DNA of 64,000 bases from Planktothrix rubescens CCAP 1459/22 (GTDB lineage Bacteria > Cyanobacteriota > Cyanobacteriia > Cyanobacteriales > Microcoleaceae), in contig LR882958.1 in the NCBI GenBank assembly GCA_904830895.1, positions 186,001 through 250,000 on the forward strand, written 5' to 3'. The notes under the pieces were generated by a model. That model was not told the origin of the DNA. It searched no databases and was given only the letters and a program-made list of their open reading frames with translations. A program made the translations under genes and the position numbers. Each line of letters begins with the position of its first letter. Position 1 is the first letter of the stretch. This document shows positions 54,294 through 63,112 of the stretch, piece after piece.

Positions 54294-55169
54294 ATGCGTG
54301 TTCAATCTTTTCGTCTTTTTAGGGGATTTCAGGTTCCTTCCGTATCAACGGCTATGACCTTTTGTGGATTAGTCCTTACGATTTTATTTCTATTAATAGC
54401 ATTATTATCACCTTTATTTTTAAATTGGGGATGGATACAAAGTCCTACGGAGTTTCTTTCTAACCCCATCCATCAACCGCCGTCTTCTCAACATTGGTTG
54501 GGAACGAGTCGTTTAGGATATGATGTCTTTTCTCGGACATTATTTGGGACTCAAGTAGCTTGGCAAGTCGTTTTATTAGCAACAATTTTGAGTGTGGGAA
54601 TCGGTGTACCATTGGGAATGGTGAGTGGATATTTAGGGGGAAAAATAGATCGGGTTTTATTATTTTTAATGGATACGATTTATACTTTACCCGGATTGTT
54701 ACTTTCAATTACTTTAGCGTTTGTGGTAGGAAAAGGGGTTTTGAATGCAGCGATCGCCCTTAGTGTAGCCTATATTCCTCAATATTATCGCGTGGTTCGC
54801 AATCACACTACTTCGGTTAAAACGGAATTATTTATTGAAGCCGCCCAAGCTTTAGGGGCAAGTACCAGTCGAATTTTAACCCGTTATTTGTTTTTAAATG
54901 TGATCCAAAGTGTTCCGGTATTATTTACATTAAATGCGGCGGATGCCATTTTAACTTTAGGGGGATTAGGATTTTTAGGCCTAGGTTTACCCGATGAAAT
55001 TCCCGAATGGGGACATGATTTAAGAATTGCCTTAGAAGCATTACCCACCGGAATTTGGTGGACAACTTTATTCCCAGGTTTAGCATTAACCATCATGGTC
55101 GTTGGTTTATCTCTCTTAGGAGAAGGATTAAACGATTTTCTCAATCCCCGTTTGCGGAATCAACGTTAA
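54294..55169 (+). CDS. ABC transporter permease (OppC/DppC family)
   Basis: 291 residues with about six hydrophobic spans and an N-terminal cytoplasmic stretch. OppC-type features: LGTSRLGYDVFSRTLFGTQVAW, IGVPLGMVSGYLGGKIDR, the EAA loop TELFIEAAQALGASTSRILTRYLF, and GGLGFLGLGLPDEIPEWGHDLR. It is a permease subunit for peptide or nickel-type uptake. Unlike usual operons no OppB, ATPase or binding protein is adjacent, a scattering seen in cyanobacteria. The substrate is unknown. Confidence 0.9.
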   Translation: MRVQSFRLFRGFQVPSVSTAMTFCGLVLTILFLLIALLSPLFLNWGWIQSPTEFLSNPIHQPPSSQHWLGTSRLGYDVFSRTLFGTQVAWQVVLLATILSVGIGVPLGMVSGYLGGKIDRVLLFLMDTIYTLPGLLLSITLAFVVGKGVLNAAIALSVAYIPQYYRVVRNHTTSVKTELFIEAAQALGASTSRILTRYLFLNVIQSVPVLFTLNAADAILTLGGLGFLGLGLPDEIPEWGHDLRIALEALPTGIWWTTLFPGLALTIMVVGLSLLGEGLNDFLNPRLRNQR

Positions 55170-55191
55170 TAATAGGGAACAGGGAACGCCG

Positions 55192-55440
55192 GATCTGGGA
55201 ACAGCCCCCCAAACCCCCCGTGCCCTGGGGGCTAACAGGGAACAGCCCCCCAAACCCCCCGTGCCCTGGGGGCTAACAGGGAACAGGGAACAGCCCCCCC
55301 AAACCCCCCGTGCCCTGGGGGCTAACAGGGAACAGGGAACAGCCCCCCCAAACCCTCCGTGCACGGGGGGCTAATAGGGAATAGCCCCCCCAAACCCCCC
55401 GTGCACGGGGGGCTAGGGGGGGAGGGAATAGGGAATAGGG
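55192..55440. repeat. Array of about five GC-rich hairpin repeats
   Basis: A unit of about 44-50 bases, AACAGGGAACAGCCCCCCAA then ACCCCCCGTGCCCTGGGGGC, is repeated about five times. Later units switch to the GTGCACGGGGGG palindrome. It resembles 2371-2432. Spacer lengths vary and no spacer is unique, so it is not a CRISPR. Confidence 0.9.
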
Positions 55441-55485
55441 AACAGGGAATAGAAATAATAAAAAAGTGATGTCTATAAAAAAATG

Positions 55486-55509
55486 GCTGTCCTCAATTAT
55501 TGGGACAGC
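55486..55509. terminator. Bidirectional hairpin terminator
   Basis: GCTGTCC (55486-55492) and GGACAGC (55503-55509) form a 7-bp stem, followed by ATTTTAATT on the plus strand and by CATTTTTTT on the minus strand. It would terminate the minus-strand small gene at 55578 and the plus-strand ABC permease. Confidence 0.65.
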
Positions 55510-55577
55510 ATTTTAATTAGGTATTTTTACTTCTTTGCATAAAGTTTTGATCCTAAGATTGTTCAAGACAAATTGCC

Positions 55578-55769
55578 TCACGCTTCGACTGTTTCCTCCG
55601 AATCTTCTGTATCTAAATTATCGGGATCAACGTAATAACAAACGGTGTCATCAACGCAGATTAAAGCCCAACCCGATTCATCAATATTTTTTAACTTATA
55701 GGCTCCTTGTTTCACAAAAAAGCCTTTGTGATTACGGGTTTCGGCTTTGACAAAAACTTGGCTATCCAT
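55578..55769 (-). CDS. Small conserved acidic protein
   Basis: 63 residues: MDSQVFVKAETRNHKGFFVK followed by GAYKLKNIDESGWALICVDD and an acidic tail (DPDNLDTEDSEETVEA). It has no signal, membrane segment or known motif. A small beta domain with acidic C terminus is suggested. It is preceded by a GGAGATGGGAT ribosome-site-like stretch and has a terminator downstream, supporting a real gene. I do not recognise the family. Confidence 0.65.
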   Translation of the reverse strand: MDSQVFVKAETRNHKGFFVKQGAYKLKNIDESGWALICVDDTVCYYVDPDNLDTEDSEETVEA

Positions 55770-56048
55770 AGTGATCCCATCTCCTTAATTTATTATCAAA
55801 AAATTTTTTGAACGGCTGATTTTGATTGTTAATAACCGAAGTTCTCAAATACTATCACTATTTTTTGTCTTTGTTAGTTAACTTATGTAATTTTTTGTTG
55901 CGCTTTCTTAATACTTTTTAGGAGTTTATAGATTTTCAGTCATTTTCAGCCGTTTTTATTGGATTTACAGCAGTTTAAAGAATTCAATTATCCTGTGAAC
56001 AATTACCTAATCATGCTAATTAGAGCAGCAAAATTAGGTAAAAGTTCC

Positions 56049-56468
56049 CTAACCTTCAAATAACCATTGTTTGACTCGGGCTAAGGATTTCCAGTCGGGT
56101 TTGCGAGTTAATCCATCTTCAAAATTCTTCGCTAATTCCTGTTGCCAGTCTGTATCTACTAATACTAACTGACTAGCGAGTTCAACGTGGGAACGTACCC
56201 CCGATTTCCCTAACTCTAACATCGCCGTCGCTAAATTCACTCGCGCTTGGGGATCATGGGGATTGAGTTTAACGGCCGATTTTGCCGCGTTATGGGCTAA
56301 TTTCGGTTTATCTGCTAATAGATATAACCAAGCTAAACTTGTCCAAGCATTACTATTTTTTGGGGCGTGATCACAAATATCCTTAAACACTGGAATCAAG
56401 GTTTCCGGGTCTTCCCCCGCTTGATACCGTTCAAAACCTTCCTTAAATAATTCTTCTGGAGTCGTCAT
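56049..56468 (-). CDS. TPR-like small protein
   Basis: 139 residues with tetratricopeptide-type helical repeats: residues about 5-35 (LFKEGFERYQAGEDPETLIPVFKDICDHAP), 39-72 (SNAWTSLAWLYLLADKPKLAHNAAKSAVKLNP) and 73-105 (HDPQARVNLATAMLELG). The remainder, DWQQELAKNFEDGLTRKPDWKSLARVKQWLF, is conserved in cyanobacterial relatives I recall. Likely a soluble adaptor mediating protein contacts; the partner is unknown. The upstream gap of about 280 bases (55770-56048) to the previous gene holds only AT-rich sequence. Confidence 0.82.
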   Translation of the reverse strand: MTTPEELFKEGFERYQAGEDPETLIPVFKDICDHAPKNSNAWTSLAWLYLLADKPKLAHNAAKSAVKLNPHDPQARVNLATAMLELGKSGVRSHVELASQLVLVDTDWQQELAKNFEDGLTRKPDWKSLARVKQWLFEG

Positions 56469-56632
56469 GATTTGTTGTAGATTTAAAATACGGCAATAGG
56501 CTACAAACTGGATTATTTAGTGCCCAATCTATACCTAGGGCGAAGTGCCAACCTTCCATTGTAACAGAACTTAAGTATATGTGGGGGGAATTCATGAATT
56601 CCCCCATTGATTCCCTTCACAAAGAATTGGTA

Positions 56633-56989
56633 TTAGGTGGCAAAGGACTTACCACAACCGCAGGTTTGAGTGGCTTGGGGATTGGTAAACTGAAACCCGC
56701 CACCAATTAGAGCATCCGTATAATCAAGGACTAGGCCGTAAATGTAGAGTAGGCTTTTGCGATCGCAAACGACCTTAAACCCCTCATAATCAAACACATC
56801 ATCATCCTCTCGAATGGTACTAGAGTCAGCAAAATCCATCAAATAGGACATTCCAGAACAACCGCCCTGGCGAACTCCGACGCGCAGACATAGATCTTTT
56901 CCTTGCTTTTCCCGCAGAAATTGGACTTGTTTGATGGCTGATTCGGTCATCTGAACCCCTTGGGTTGGGGCTTGAGTCGTTTGTGTCAT
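56633..56989 (-). CDS. HesB/IscA/SufA-family Fe-S carrier
   Basis: 118 residues of the A-type iron-sulfur carrier family. The three conserved Cys are in RQGGCSGMSY and the C-terminal QTCGCGKSF, with the family start LTESAIKQVQFLREKQGKDLCLRVGVRQGG. These proteins bind and pass Fe-S clusters to target enzymes. A high demand for Fe-S proteins (PSI, hydrogenase, PFOR, Hcp) exists in this organism. SufA or IscA1-type naming is not resolvable by eye, so no symbol is given. Confidence 0.93.
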   Translation of the reverse strand: MTQTTQAPTQGVQMTESAIKQVQFLREKQGKDLCLRVGVRQGGCSGMSYLMDFADSSTIREDDDVFDYEGFKVVCDRKSLLYIYGLVLDYTDALIGGGFQFTNPQATQTCGCGKSFAT

Positions 56990-57104
56990 GGGTTGGCCTG
57001 ACTCCTGTAGTAATGTTTTACACTGATCAAAAAATAATAGCCTTTTGATCGAGCTTCTCTATTTCTAATAGTTTATCAGAAACATCTGGGAGATTGAAAA
57101 CTCA

Positions 57105-57153
57105 GTGGCTTTAGACCACCAGATGAAAAGCGACTCAGGGGAATTTATTCCCC
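57105..57153. mobile_element. Left-end hairpins of the IS200/IS605-type element
   Basis: GTGG/CCAC (57105-57119, loop CTTTAGA) and the palindrome GGGGAATTTATTCCCC (57138-57153) lie just before tnpB. Subterminal hairpins are recognised by Y1 transposases in IS200/IS605 elements. The exact left cleavage point is not clear; about 57090-57103 is plausible. Confidence 0.6.
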
Positions 57154-57210
57154 GTGAATATTCTCATGATTTATGTTAACATAGTATTAGGTCGAAAAAA
57201 GGAGATTTCT

Positions 57211-58425
57211 ATGATAGTTCTGGAATACAAGTGCAAAGGCAAACCCAATCAATACAAAGCTATTGACGAAGCTATCTGTACTACCCAATTCATTCGCAAT
57301 AAAGCGATTAGATATTGGATGGATAGTTCAAGAGATTTGAAGATTGATAAATTCGCCTTAAACAAATATTCTACGACTCTTAGAAATGAATTCCCCTTTG
57401 TTGCCGACTTAAATTCAATGGCAGTCCAATCCGCCGCCGAGCGAGGATGGTCTGCCATTAGTCGTTTTTACGACAATTGTAAGAAAAACATTTCCGGCAA
57501 AAAAGGATATCCCAAATTCCAAAAAGATTGCCGTTCCGTTGAATATAAAACATCGGGATGGAAATTACACCCAACCAAAAGACAGATTACCTTTACCGAT
57601 AAAAATGGAATTGGTAAAGTTAAATTGTTGGGGAAATGGGATATCCACACCTACAATGTTAAAGACATTAAGCGGGTACGTTTAATCCGTCGTGCCGATG
57701 GATATTACGCACAATTTTGTCTGAATATTAATGTCACCGATATTCAACCCAAAACCGGAAAAGAAATAGGACTTGATGTTGGTATTGAGTCGTTTTACAC
57801 AGACTCAAATGGATATAAAGAACCGAATCCTAAGTTTCTGAGAAAGGCAGAAAAATCAATTAAGCAATCTCAGAGACAAATCTATAAAAAAGTTAAAGGT
57901 TCCTCGGGGAGACGGAAAGTTAGAAAAGTTTACGCTAAAAAACATTTAAAAGTAAGTAGGCAACGGATTGAACACGCCAAGAGAATTGCGCGTAACGTAT
58001 GCAAGTCTAACGACTTAGTGGTCTATGAAGATTTAAGTGTGAGAAATCTGCTTAAAAACCATTGTTTAGCTAAATCAATTACTGACGCAAGTTGGTATTT
58101 GTTTAGAAAATGGGTAGAATATTTTGCGGCTAAATTTGATAAATTAGCAATTCCTGTTGCACCCCATTACACTTCACAGAAATGTTCTAATTGTGGGGTA
58201 ATAGTGAAAAAATCTCTATCAACCCGCACCCATGTTTGTAATTGTGGATGTGAATTGCATAGAGATACAAATGCTGCAATTAATATTCTAAATCTTGGTA
58301 AACAAGCTAGGGGAGGGCATCCCCAAAGTAACGCTAATGGACTGGAAACCTCTACTCCTCTTGATGAAAGTCTGGTCGAGCAAGTGTCCAGGTTGAAGTT
58401 AGAATCTCAGTGTCTTCAGACCTGA
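57211..58425 (+). CDS. tnpB: RNA-guided nuclease TnpB (IS200/IS605 accessory protein)
   Basis: 404 residues from the ATG at 57211 (MIVLEYKCKGKPNQ), preceded by AAAGGAG; the frame opens to 57154. RuvC residues are intact: Asp in GLDVGIESFYTD, Glu in VVYEDLSVRNL and Asp in HRDTNAAINIL. The zinc ribbon CSNCGVIVKK...HVCNCGCELH is complete. TnpB uses an RNA from the right end of the element to cut DNA next to a short flanking motif, promoting retention of the transposon. No TnpA transposase is adjacent, so this is a solo (IS1341-type) element that would need a transposase in trans. The protein looks functional. Confidence 0.93.
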   Translation: MIVLEYKCKGKPNQYKAIDEAICTTQFIRNKAIRYWMDSSRDLKIDKFALNKYSTTLRNEFPFVADLNSMAVQSAAERGWSAISRFYDNCKKNISGKKGYPKFQKDCRSVEYKTSGWKLHPTKRQITFTDKNGIGKVKLLGKWDIHTYNVKDIKRVRLIRRADGYYAQFCLNINVTDIQPKTGKEIGLDVGIESFYTDSNGYKEPNPKFLRKAEKSIKQSQRQIYKKVKGSSGRRKVRKVYAKKHLKVSRQRIEHAKRIARNVCKSNDLVVYEDLSVRNLLKNHCLAKSITDASWYLFRKWVEYFAAKFDKLAIPVAPHYTSQKCSNCGVIVKKSLSTRTHVCNCGCELHRDTNAAINILNLGKQARGGHPQSNANGLETSTPLDESLVEQVSRLKLESQCLQT

Positions 58426-58434
58426 GAGTGTCAA
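58306..58434 (+). ncRNA. Predicted omega-RNA/right end of the tnpB element
   Basis: By analogy with characterised TnpB systems, the guide RNA spans the tnpB 3' end and the right end. Here a hairpin CTCAG/CTGAG (58406-58426) is followed by GAGAGTGTCAA; TCAA (58431-58434) fits a right-end cleavage tetranucleotide of the IS608 type. The 16-20 bases after 58434 would be the guide. Boundaries are inferred. Confidence 0.5.
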
Positions 58435-58530
58435 CGCAGATAAACCTGGCTGGGCGACCAAAATTTGTGTCCTTTTTCCGGGGGAAAAGCGATCGCTATT
58501 TCTCCCCCTAATCGGCTATTTTTTGCCCAA

Positions 58531-58728
58531 CTATTCCGGTTGTTGAGAATGTTGTCTAAGCCGCCAACTGAATAATAAGGCTAGAATAACCGAAGGTAAG
58601 CAAACGGCGATTAAGGCAATGGTTGAGGACGTGGGAATTGTCAGCAATGGGCCAACGAATTTGATCAAAACCGATAATCCTAGGGATAGGAGTAGAACTT
58701 TAAGTAAAAATGTGATTTTGTTATCCAT
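58531..58728 (-). CDS. Small two-helix membrane protein
   Basis: 65 residues from the ATG at 58728 (MDNKITFLLKV). Two hydrophobic helices (LLKVLLLSLGLSVLIKFVGPLL and ALIAVCLPSVILALLFSW) are joined by a short Pro/Thr/Ser loop, with a polar RLRQHSQQPE tail. No motif is recognised. It is preceded by a HIP1-containing spacer and divergent from the methyltransferase gene. Similar small membrane proteins are common and uncharacterised in cyanobacteria. Confidence 0.65.
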   Translation of the reverse strand: MDNKITFLLKVLLLSLGLSVLIKFVGPLLTIPTSSTIALIAVCLPSVILALLFSWRLRQHSQQPE

Positions 58729-58791
58729 AGATGGCATTCTATAAATATAGAGGGTGCGATCGCCATTTAATAGTTTACTTTAAAAATACCA

Positions 58792-60123
58792 ATGCTAAAC
58801 CACGACCCGGAATTATTAGAAAAAATTCGTCAACAGTTTGATTCCGCACCCTATCCTAGAACTCCCTTAGAACAATCACCGAAAACCGATTATGAATTGC
58901 TATTTATCCATAATTTAGTAACTTGCTATTATCTAAAATATCAGAAAGTTATTAACACAGAAGGTAAAATTATTTTAGATGCTGGATGTGGAACTGGATA
59001 TAAATCCTTAGTGTTAGCAGAAGCAAATCCAGGGGCTAAGATTGTTGGAATTGATATTTCTGAACAATCTATTGAACTAGCCCGTCAACGTTTAAAATTT
59101 CATGGGTTTGACAATGCCGAATTTTATGTTTTACCCATAGAAAATTTGCCCCAAATTGGGTATGAGTTTGATTATATTAATAATGATGAATCGTTGTATC
59201 TGTTCCCTGATATTACAGTGCCCCTGAAGGCGATGAAGTCAGTATTAAAACCAGAAGGAATAATTAGAAGCAATCTTCATAGTAAGTTTCAGCGTGTTAA
59301 TTATTTTAGAGCACAGTCCCTATTCAAAATGATGGGATTAATGGACGATAACCCGACGGATTTAGAGATTGAATTAACTGGGGAAATCATGGAGGCGTTG
59401 AAAGATCAAGTGTTATTGAAATTACAGACCTATAATTATGTAATAATTAAAGACAAGAAATTTTTCTTAATGAATTATCTATTTCAAGGAGACAAAGGTT
59501 ACACAATTCCCGAACTTTTTGCAACCTTAAGAAACTCAGATTTAGAGCTAATCAGTATGGTGAACTGGCGAAACTGGGAAGTTATCGATTTATTTAAGGA
59601 TGCTGAGAATTTACCTGCATTTTTAGGGATGAGTCTACCCGAACTCTCGGTAGAAGATCGCTTACATTTCTATGAACTCTTACATCCTATCCATCGTTTG
59701 CTTGATTTTTGGTGTGGTCATCCCATTACAAATGAGTCTATCGTTCCGGTGAGTAACTGGACAGATGCAGACTGGCAAACAACCCAAGTCCATCTCCATC
59801 CCCAACTCAAAACCAGCAAAGCTAAAGACGACTTAATTGAATGTGTCAAGACCCAAAAGCCTTTTGAAATCAGTCAATATGTTAAGTTACCGACCATTGT
59901 ACCAATCACCCTTGAAAGTCGTCGTGCTGCCTGTTTGCTGCCCATGTGGGAGACGGAACAGCCTATTATGTCCCTGGTAGAACGTTGGCAACAGATCCAA
60001 CCTGTAGACCCTGTTACCCTAGAACCGATCACTCCTGCAATTGCCTTTGAGCAGGTAAAGGAACTACTTACAACCCTAGATGCCTTTATGTATGTGCTTT
60101 TGCAGCATTCAGGATCAAGTTAA
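58792..60123 (+). CDS. SAM-dependent methyltransferase with C-terminal extension
   Basis: 443 residues. The N-terminal class I methyltransferase fold has motif I ILDAGCGTGYKSLVLAEANPGAKIVGIDISEQSIELARQRLKFHG (about 62-105) and later IIRSNLHSKFQRVNYFRA. Residues about 210-443 form a second domain without a recognised motif (HFYELLHPIHRLLDFWCGHPI, PLMWETEQP-like LPMWETEQPIM). Similar two-part proteins occur in cyanobacteria near surface-glycan or peptide modification genes. It is followed by the pilin gene with a 98-base gap. Substrate unknown. Confidence 0.8.
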   Translation: MLNHDPELLEKIRQQFDSAPYPRTPLEQSPKTDYELLFIHNLVTCYYLKYQKVINTEGKIILDAGCGTGYKSLVLAEANPGAKIVGIDISEQSIELARQRLKFHGFDNAEFYVLPIENLPQIGYEFDYINNDESLYLFPDITVPLKAMKSVLKPEGIIRSNLHSKFQRVNYFRAQSLFKMMGLMDDNPTDLEIELTGEIMEALKDQVLLKLQTYNYVIIKDKKFFLMNYLFQGDKGYTIPELFATLRNSDLELISMVNWRNWEVIDLFKDAENLPAFLGMSLPELSVEDRLHFYELLHPIHRLLDFWCGHPITNESIVPVSNWTDADWQTTQVHLHPQLKTSKAKDDLIECVKTQKPFEISQYVKLPTIVPITLESRRAACLLPMWETEQPIMSLVERWQQIQPVDPVTLEPITPAIAFEQVKELLTTLDAFMYVLLQHSGSS

Positions 60124-60221
60124 AAAAAAATTTTGTTAGGGTGATATGAAACTTTAGAGCAGTGGGTAAGTTAGAACTACCAGATAAAAAGTTAAACATC
60201 CCCCCAAACGGAGAAAAGATT

Positions 60222-60746
60222 ATGAAGACTGAATTTAAAGCGAAATTCCTGCAATACGTTTCTAATAGAAAAAAAGAAGAAGGTTTCACCTTAATTGAAC
60301 TGTTAGTCGTTATTATCATTATCGGTATTCTGGCTGCGATCGCTCTGCCTTCCTTCCTCAGCCAAGCGAGCAAAGCTAAACAGTCTGAAGGGAAACAATA
60401 CTTAGCTTCTATCAATAAAGGTCAACAGGCCTATTACGTAGAATATACTGCGTTTGGTACCTCAATCGATGCTTTACAAATTGGGATCAAAACCTCAACG
60501 AACAACTACACTTATGGCGTAAGCCCTACTGCTACTGGTGGTTCTACTTCTGGAGCCGTACCACTCGCAACTGGAGGTCTCAAGTCTTACGCAGGCATCG
60601 TTGCATTAGTAGGTACTGGGACTGCTGACAAAACAACCCAAAGTACCCTATGTGAAGGAGCAGCTGGCAGCACTCCTGCTGTAACAGCACCAGATGGTAC
60701 AGCCGCACCTGCTTGTGGTGCTACTATGACCGCAGTCACTAAGTAA
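60222..60746 (+). CDS. pilA: Type IV major-pilin-like protein
   Basis: 174 residues from the ATG at 60222, with GGAGAAAAG upstream; the longer frame to 60162 is repeat-free but not pilin-like. A prepilin leader of about 21 residues ends KKEEG, followed by FTLIELLVVIIIIGILAAIALPSFLSQASKAKQSEG, the type III prepilin signal with Glu5. The C-terminal part is rich in Thr, Ser, Ala and Gly (TATGGSTSGAVPLATGG) with two Cys (TLCEGAAGS, PACGATM) that can form the D-loop disulfide. The Ser/Thr-rich region is a natural O-glycosylation target, and a GT41 gene follows 125 bases downstream. Confidence 0.92.
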   Translation: MKTEFKAKFLQYVSNRKKEEGFTLIELLVVIIIIGILAAIALPSFLSQASKAKQSEGKQYLASINKGQQAYYVEYTAFGTSIDALQIGIKTSTNNYTYGVSPTATGGSTSGAVPLATGGLKSYAGIVALVGTGTADKTTQSTLCEGAAGSTPAVTAPDGTAAPACGATMTAVTK

Positions 60747-60871
60747 TTCCAAACAGACCATTAGTTGACTCTCCTAATATAAGAAACGGTGTAACCCTGC
60801 CTAATCAAATTTGATGATTGGGTGGGGCTATTCAGTTAGTAGTGATTAAATAACTGTGATTTTCTAAATTA

Positions 60872-63109
60872 ATGATATCAGAACAATCTTTAACTCTATC
60901 TTTTGATGGGCAGCAGCAAGCTGATGATGCTTGGCAAAAAGGAAATTATGGGGTAGTGACTCAACTCTATGAACAAGCCATTGAAGCTCAACCGGAGTGT
61001 AAAGCTTACTATTGGTACTTAGGTTTAGCACTCTTGCTACAAGGTCAAGAAACAGAAGCACAAACGACTTGGTTATGTGCAATGGCGGAAGGGGAGCCAG
61101 AAGAAATTGAGCAATGGACAGTAGAACTGATCCAGATTTTGCAAACTGAAGCTGACCATCAGTTAGAATTAAAAAATTATACAAATGCTTGGGCTATTCG
61201 TCAGCATATTCGAGAAATCAACCCGGAAGATATCAATAATTTATTGCATTTAATCGGATTATCAACCGTTATTAAAACCTATACTGGAGAAGACTTAAAA
61301 GAATGGGGAGTGATAGATTTCCTCAATTCAGAAGAATATATTGGCGTAGATTCTGATCTTTTACTAGAAGTTTTAAAAAGTGTTTTAGATTATGATCCAT
61401 TTTCTCCATCTACTTTAGAGTTCACAGAGGCGTGTTTACCTTATGTGAAAGATACATCATCATTTATAGTCACTTTTATTGAATTTATTTATAGAACTGC
61501 TTATATCTCTTATCGGCATTATTTAGCAGTCAAATATACTGAGTTATGTTTACACCTTGAACCTCAAAATTATGAGTTATTGATAAATTTATCAGCACTT
61601 TATCAGAATATTTCAGAATTTAATAAAGGGATAGAAACAGCTAAAGTTTCTATATCTATTGCTGATACTTTAACAAATAAAATTTATGCTAACTATATGC
61701 TGATGCGAGCTTTGATGAGTGCTGGAGGATATTGGGATGAGTTTACTGTTACACTCAACGAACACTTCTCACTGCTGCAAACTTTATTTGATCAGCAACC
61801 ACGATCTTTAGATCCTGCAACTACAGTGCGCTTATTTGCATCTAGCTTTTTCTTCGCGTATTTTCAAGATAATCCTCATAAAAATTTAGCAATTCGTCGC
61901 CAACTGGCTCAAATAGCCCAGTTGAATATTGAATCTTATGCTCTCAAGGAAGTAGAAAAATTTAGGAAGTGGAAGTCACCCCTGATCAAAATTGAAGAAC
62001 GTAGCAATAAACGTTTAAAAATAGGATATCTCTCTCATTGTTTACGTTCTCATTCTGTTGGTTGGTTAGCGCGATGGATATTCCAGCACCATGATCATAA
62101 CCGCTTTGAAATATATGGTTACTTCATGAGTACAGCAAAAACCAATGATCCTTTAAAAAATTGGTACTTTGATCATGTTAACAAAGGTCATTTATTAGGA
62201 TTAAGTGGAATAGAAGCAGCTGAAAAAATTTATGAAGATGAGATTGATATTTTAGTAGATTTGGATAGCATTACACTCACAAATAATGCTGACATTTTGG
62301 CGATTAAACCCGCGCCTGTTCAAGTTACCTGGCTGGGTTGGGATGCCAGTAATATCCCGATGATTGATTATTACATCGCTGATCCTTATGTTCTTCCAGA
62401 GGATGCTCAAGCCTACTATACTGAGAAAATTTGGCGTTTACCTCAAACTTATATTGCAGTAGATGGTTTTGAAGTGGGTGTACCAACCCTGCGTCGAGAT
62501 GAGCTAGGTATTCCCAATGATTCTATTATTTATTTGACCGCCCAAAGAGCATACAAATGTCATCCAGACATCGTAAGGTTACAATTACAAATTCTCAAAG
62601 CTGTACCTAATAGCTATCTTTTAGTTAAGGGTTTATCTGATCAAAAATCTCTGGAAAACTTCTTTTTTGAGATTGCACAATCTGAAGGAATAGAGTGTGA
62701 ACGATTAAAGTTTTTACCTTTGGCTGCTTCTGAGGAAATTCACAGAGGAAACCTTGGTATTGCTGATGTAGTCTTAGATACCTACCCTTATAATGGCGCC
62801 ACAACCACAATGGAAACTCTCTGGATGGGGATTCCAATAGTAACAAGAGTTGGACAACAATTTGCGGCTCGAAATAGTTACACCATGATGATCAATGCTG
62901 GAATTACAGAAGGTATTGCTTGGACAGATGAGGAATATGTGGAATGGGGAATTAAGTTAGGAAAAGATGAAAATTTACGCCAACAAATTGCTTGGAAATT
63001 AAGGAAAAATAGACAAACGGCTCCGTTGTGGAATGGGAAACAGTTTACCCGTGAAATGGAAAATGCTTATGAACAAATGTGGCAGAAGTATATTGAGGGG
63101 AAGAATTGA
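60872..63109 (+). CDS. TPR-GT41 O-linked glycosyltransferase (OGT/SPINDLY-like)
   Basis: 745 residues. The N-terminal half has helical TPR-type repeats (QQADDAWQKGNYGVVTQLYEQAIEAQPECKAYYWYLGLALLLQGQ; YTELCLHLEPQNYELLINLSALYQNISEFNKGIETAKVS). The C-terminal GT41 catalytic region shows LKIGYLSHCLRSHSVGWLARWIFQHHD, the GHLLGLSGIEAAEKIYEDEIDILVDLD and QVTWLGWDASNIPMIDYYIADP motifs, ADVVLDTYPYNGATTTMETLWMGIPIVT and a phosphate loop FAARNSY. These match O-GlcNAc- or fucosyl-transferases, which glycosylate Ser/Thr of proteins. The pilin just upstream is a likely substrate. Confidence 0.9.
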   Translation: MISEQSLTLSFDGQQQADDAWQKGNYGVVTQLYEQAIEAQPECKAYYWYLGLALLLQGQETEAQTTWLCAMAEGEPEEIEQWTVELIQILQTEADHQLELKNYTNAWAIRQHIREINPEDINNLLHLIGLSTVIKTYTGEDLKEWGVIDFLNSEEYIGVDSDLLLEVLKSVLDYDPFSPSTLEFTEACLPYVKDTSSFIVTFIEFIYRTAYISYRHYLAVKYTELCLHLEPQNYELLINLSALYQNISEFNKGIETAKVSISIADTLTNKIYANYMLMRALMSAGGYWDEFTVTLNEHFSLLQTLFDQQPRSLDPATTVRLFASSFFFAYFQDNPHKNLAIRRQLAQIAQLNIESYALKEVEKFRKWKSPLIKIEERSNKRLKIGYLSHCLRSHSVGWLARWIFQHHDHNRFEIYGYFMSTAKTNDPLKNWYFDHVNKGHLLGLSGIEAAEKIYEDEIDILVDLDSITLTNNADILAIKPAPVQVTWLGWDASNIPMIDYYIADPYVLPEDAQAYYTEKIWRLPQTYIAVDGFEVGVPTLRRDELGIPNDSIIYLTAQRAYKCHPDIVRLQLQILKAVPNSYLLVKGLSDQKSLENFFFEIAQSEGIECERLKFLPLAASEEIHRGNLGIADVVLDTYPYNGATTTMETLWMGIPIVTRVGQQFAARNSYTMMINAGITEGIAWTDEEYVEWGIKLGKDENLRQQIAWKLRKNRQTAPLWNGKQFTREMENAYEQMWQKYIEGKN

Positions 63110-63112
63110 TTC

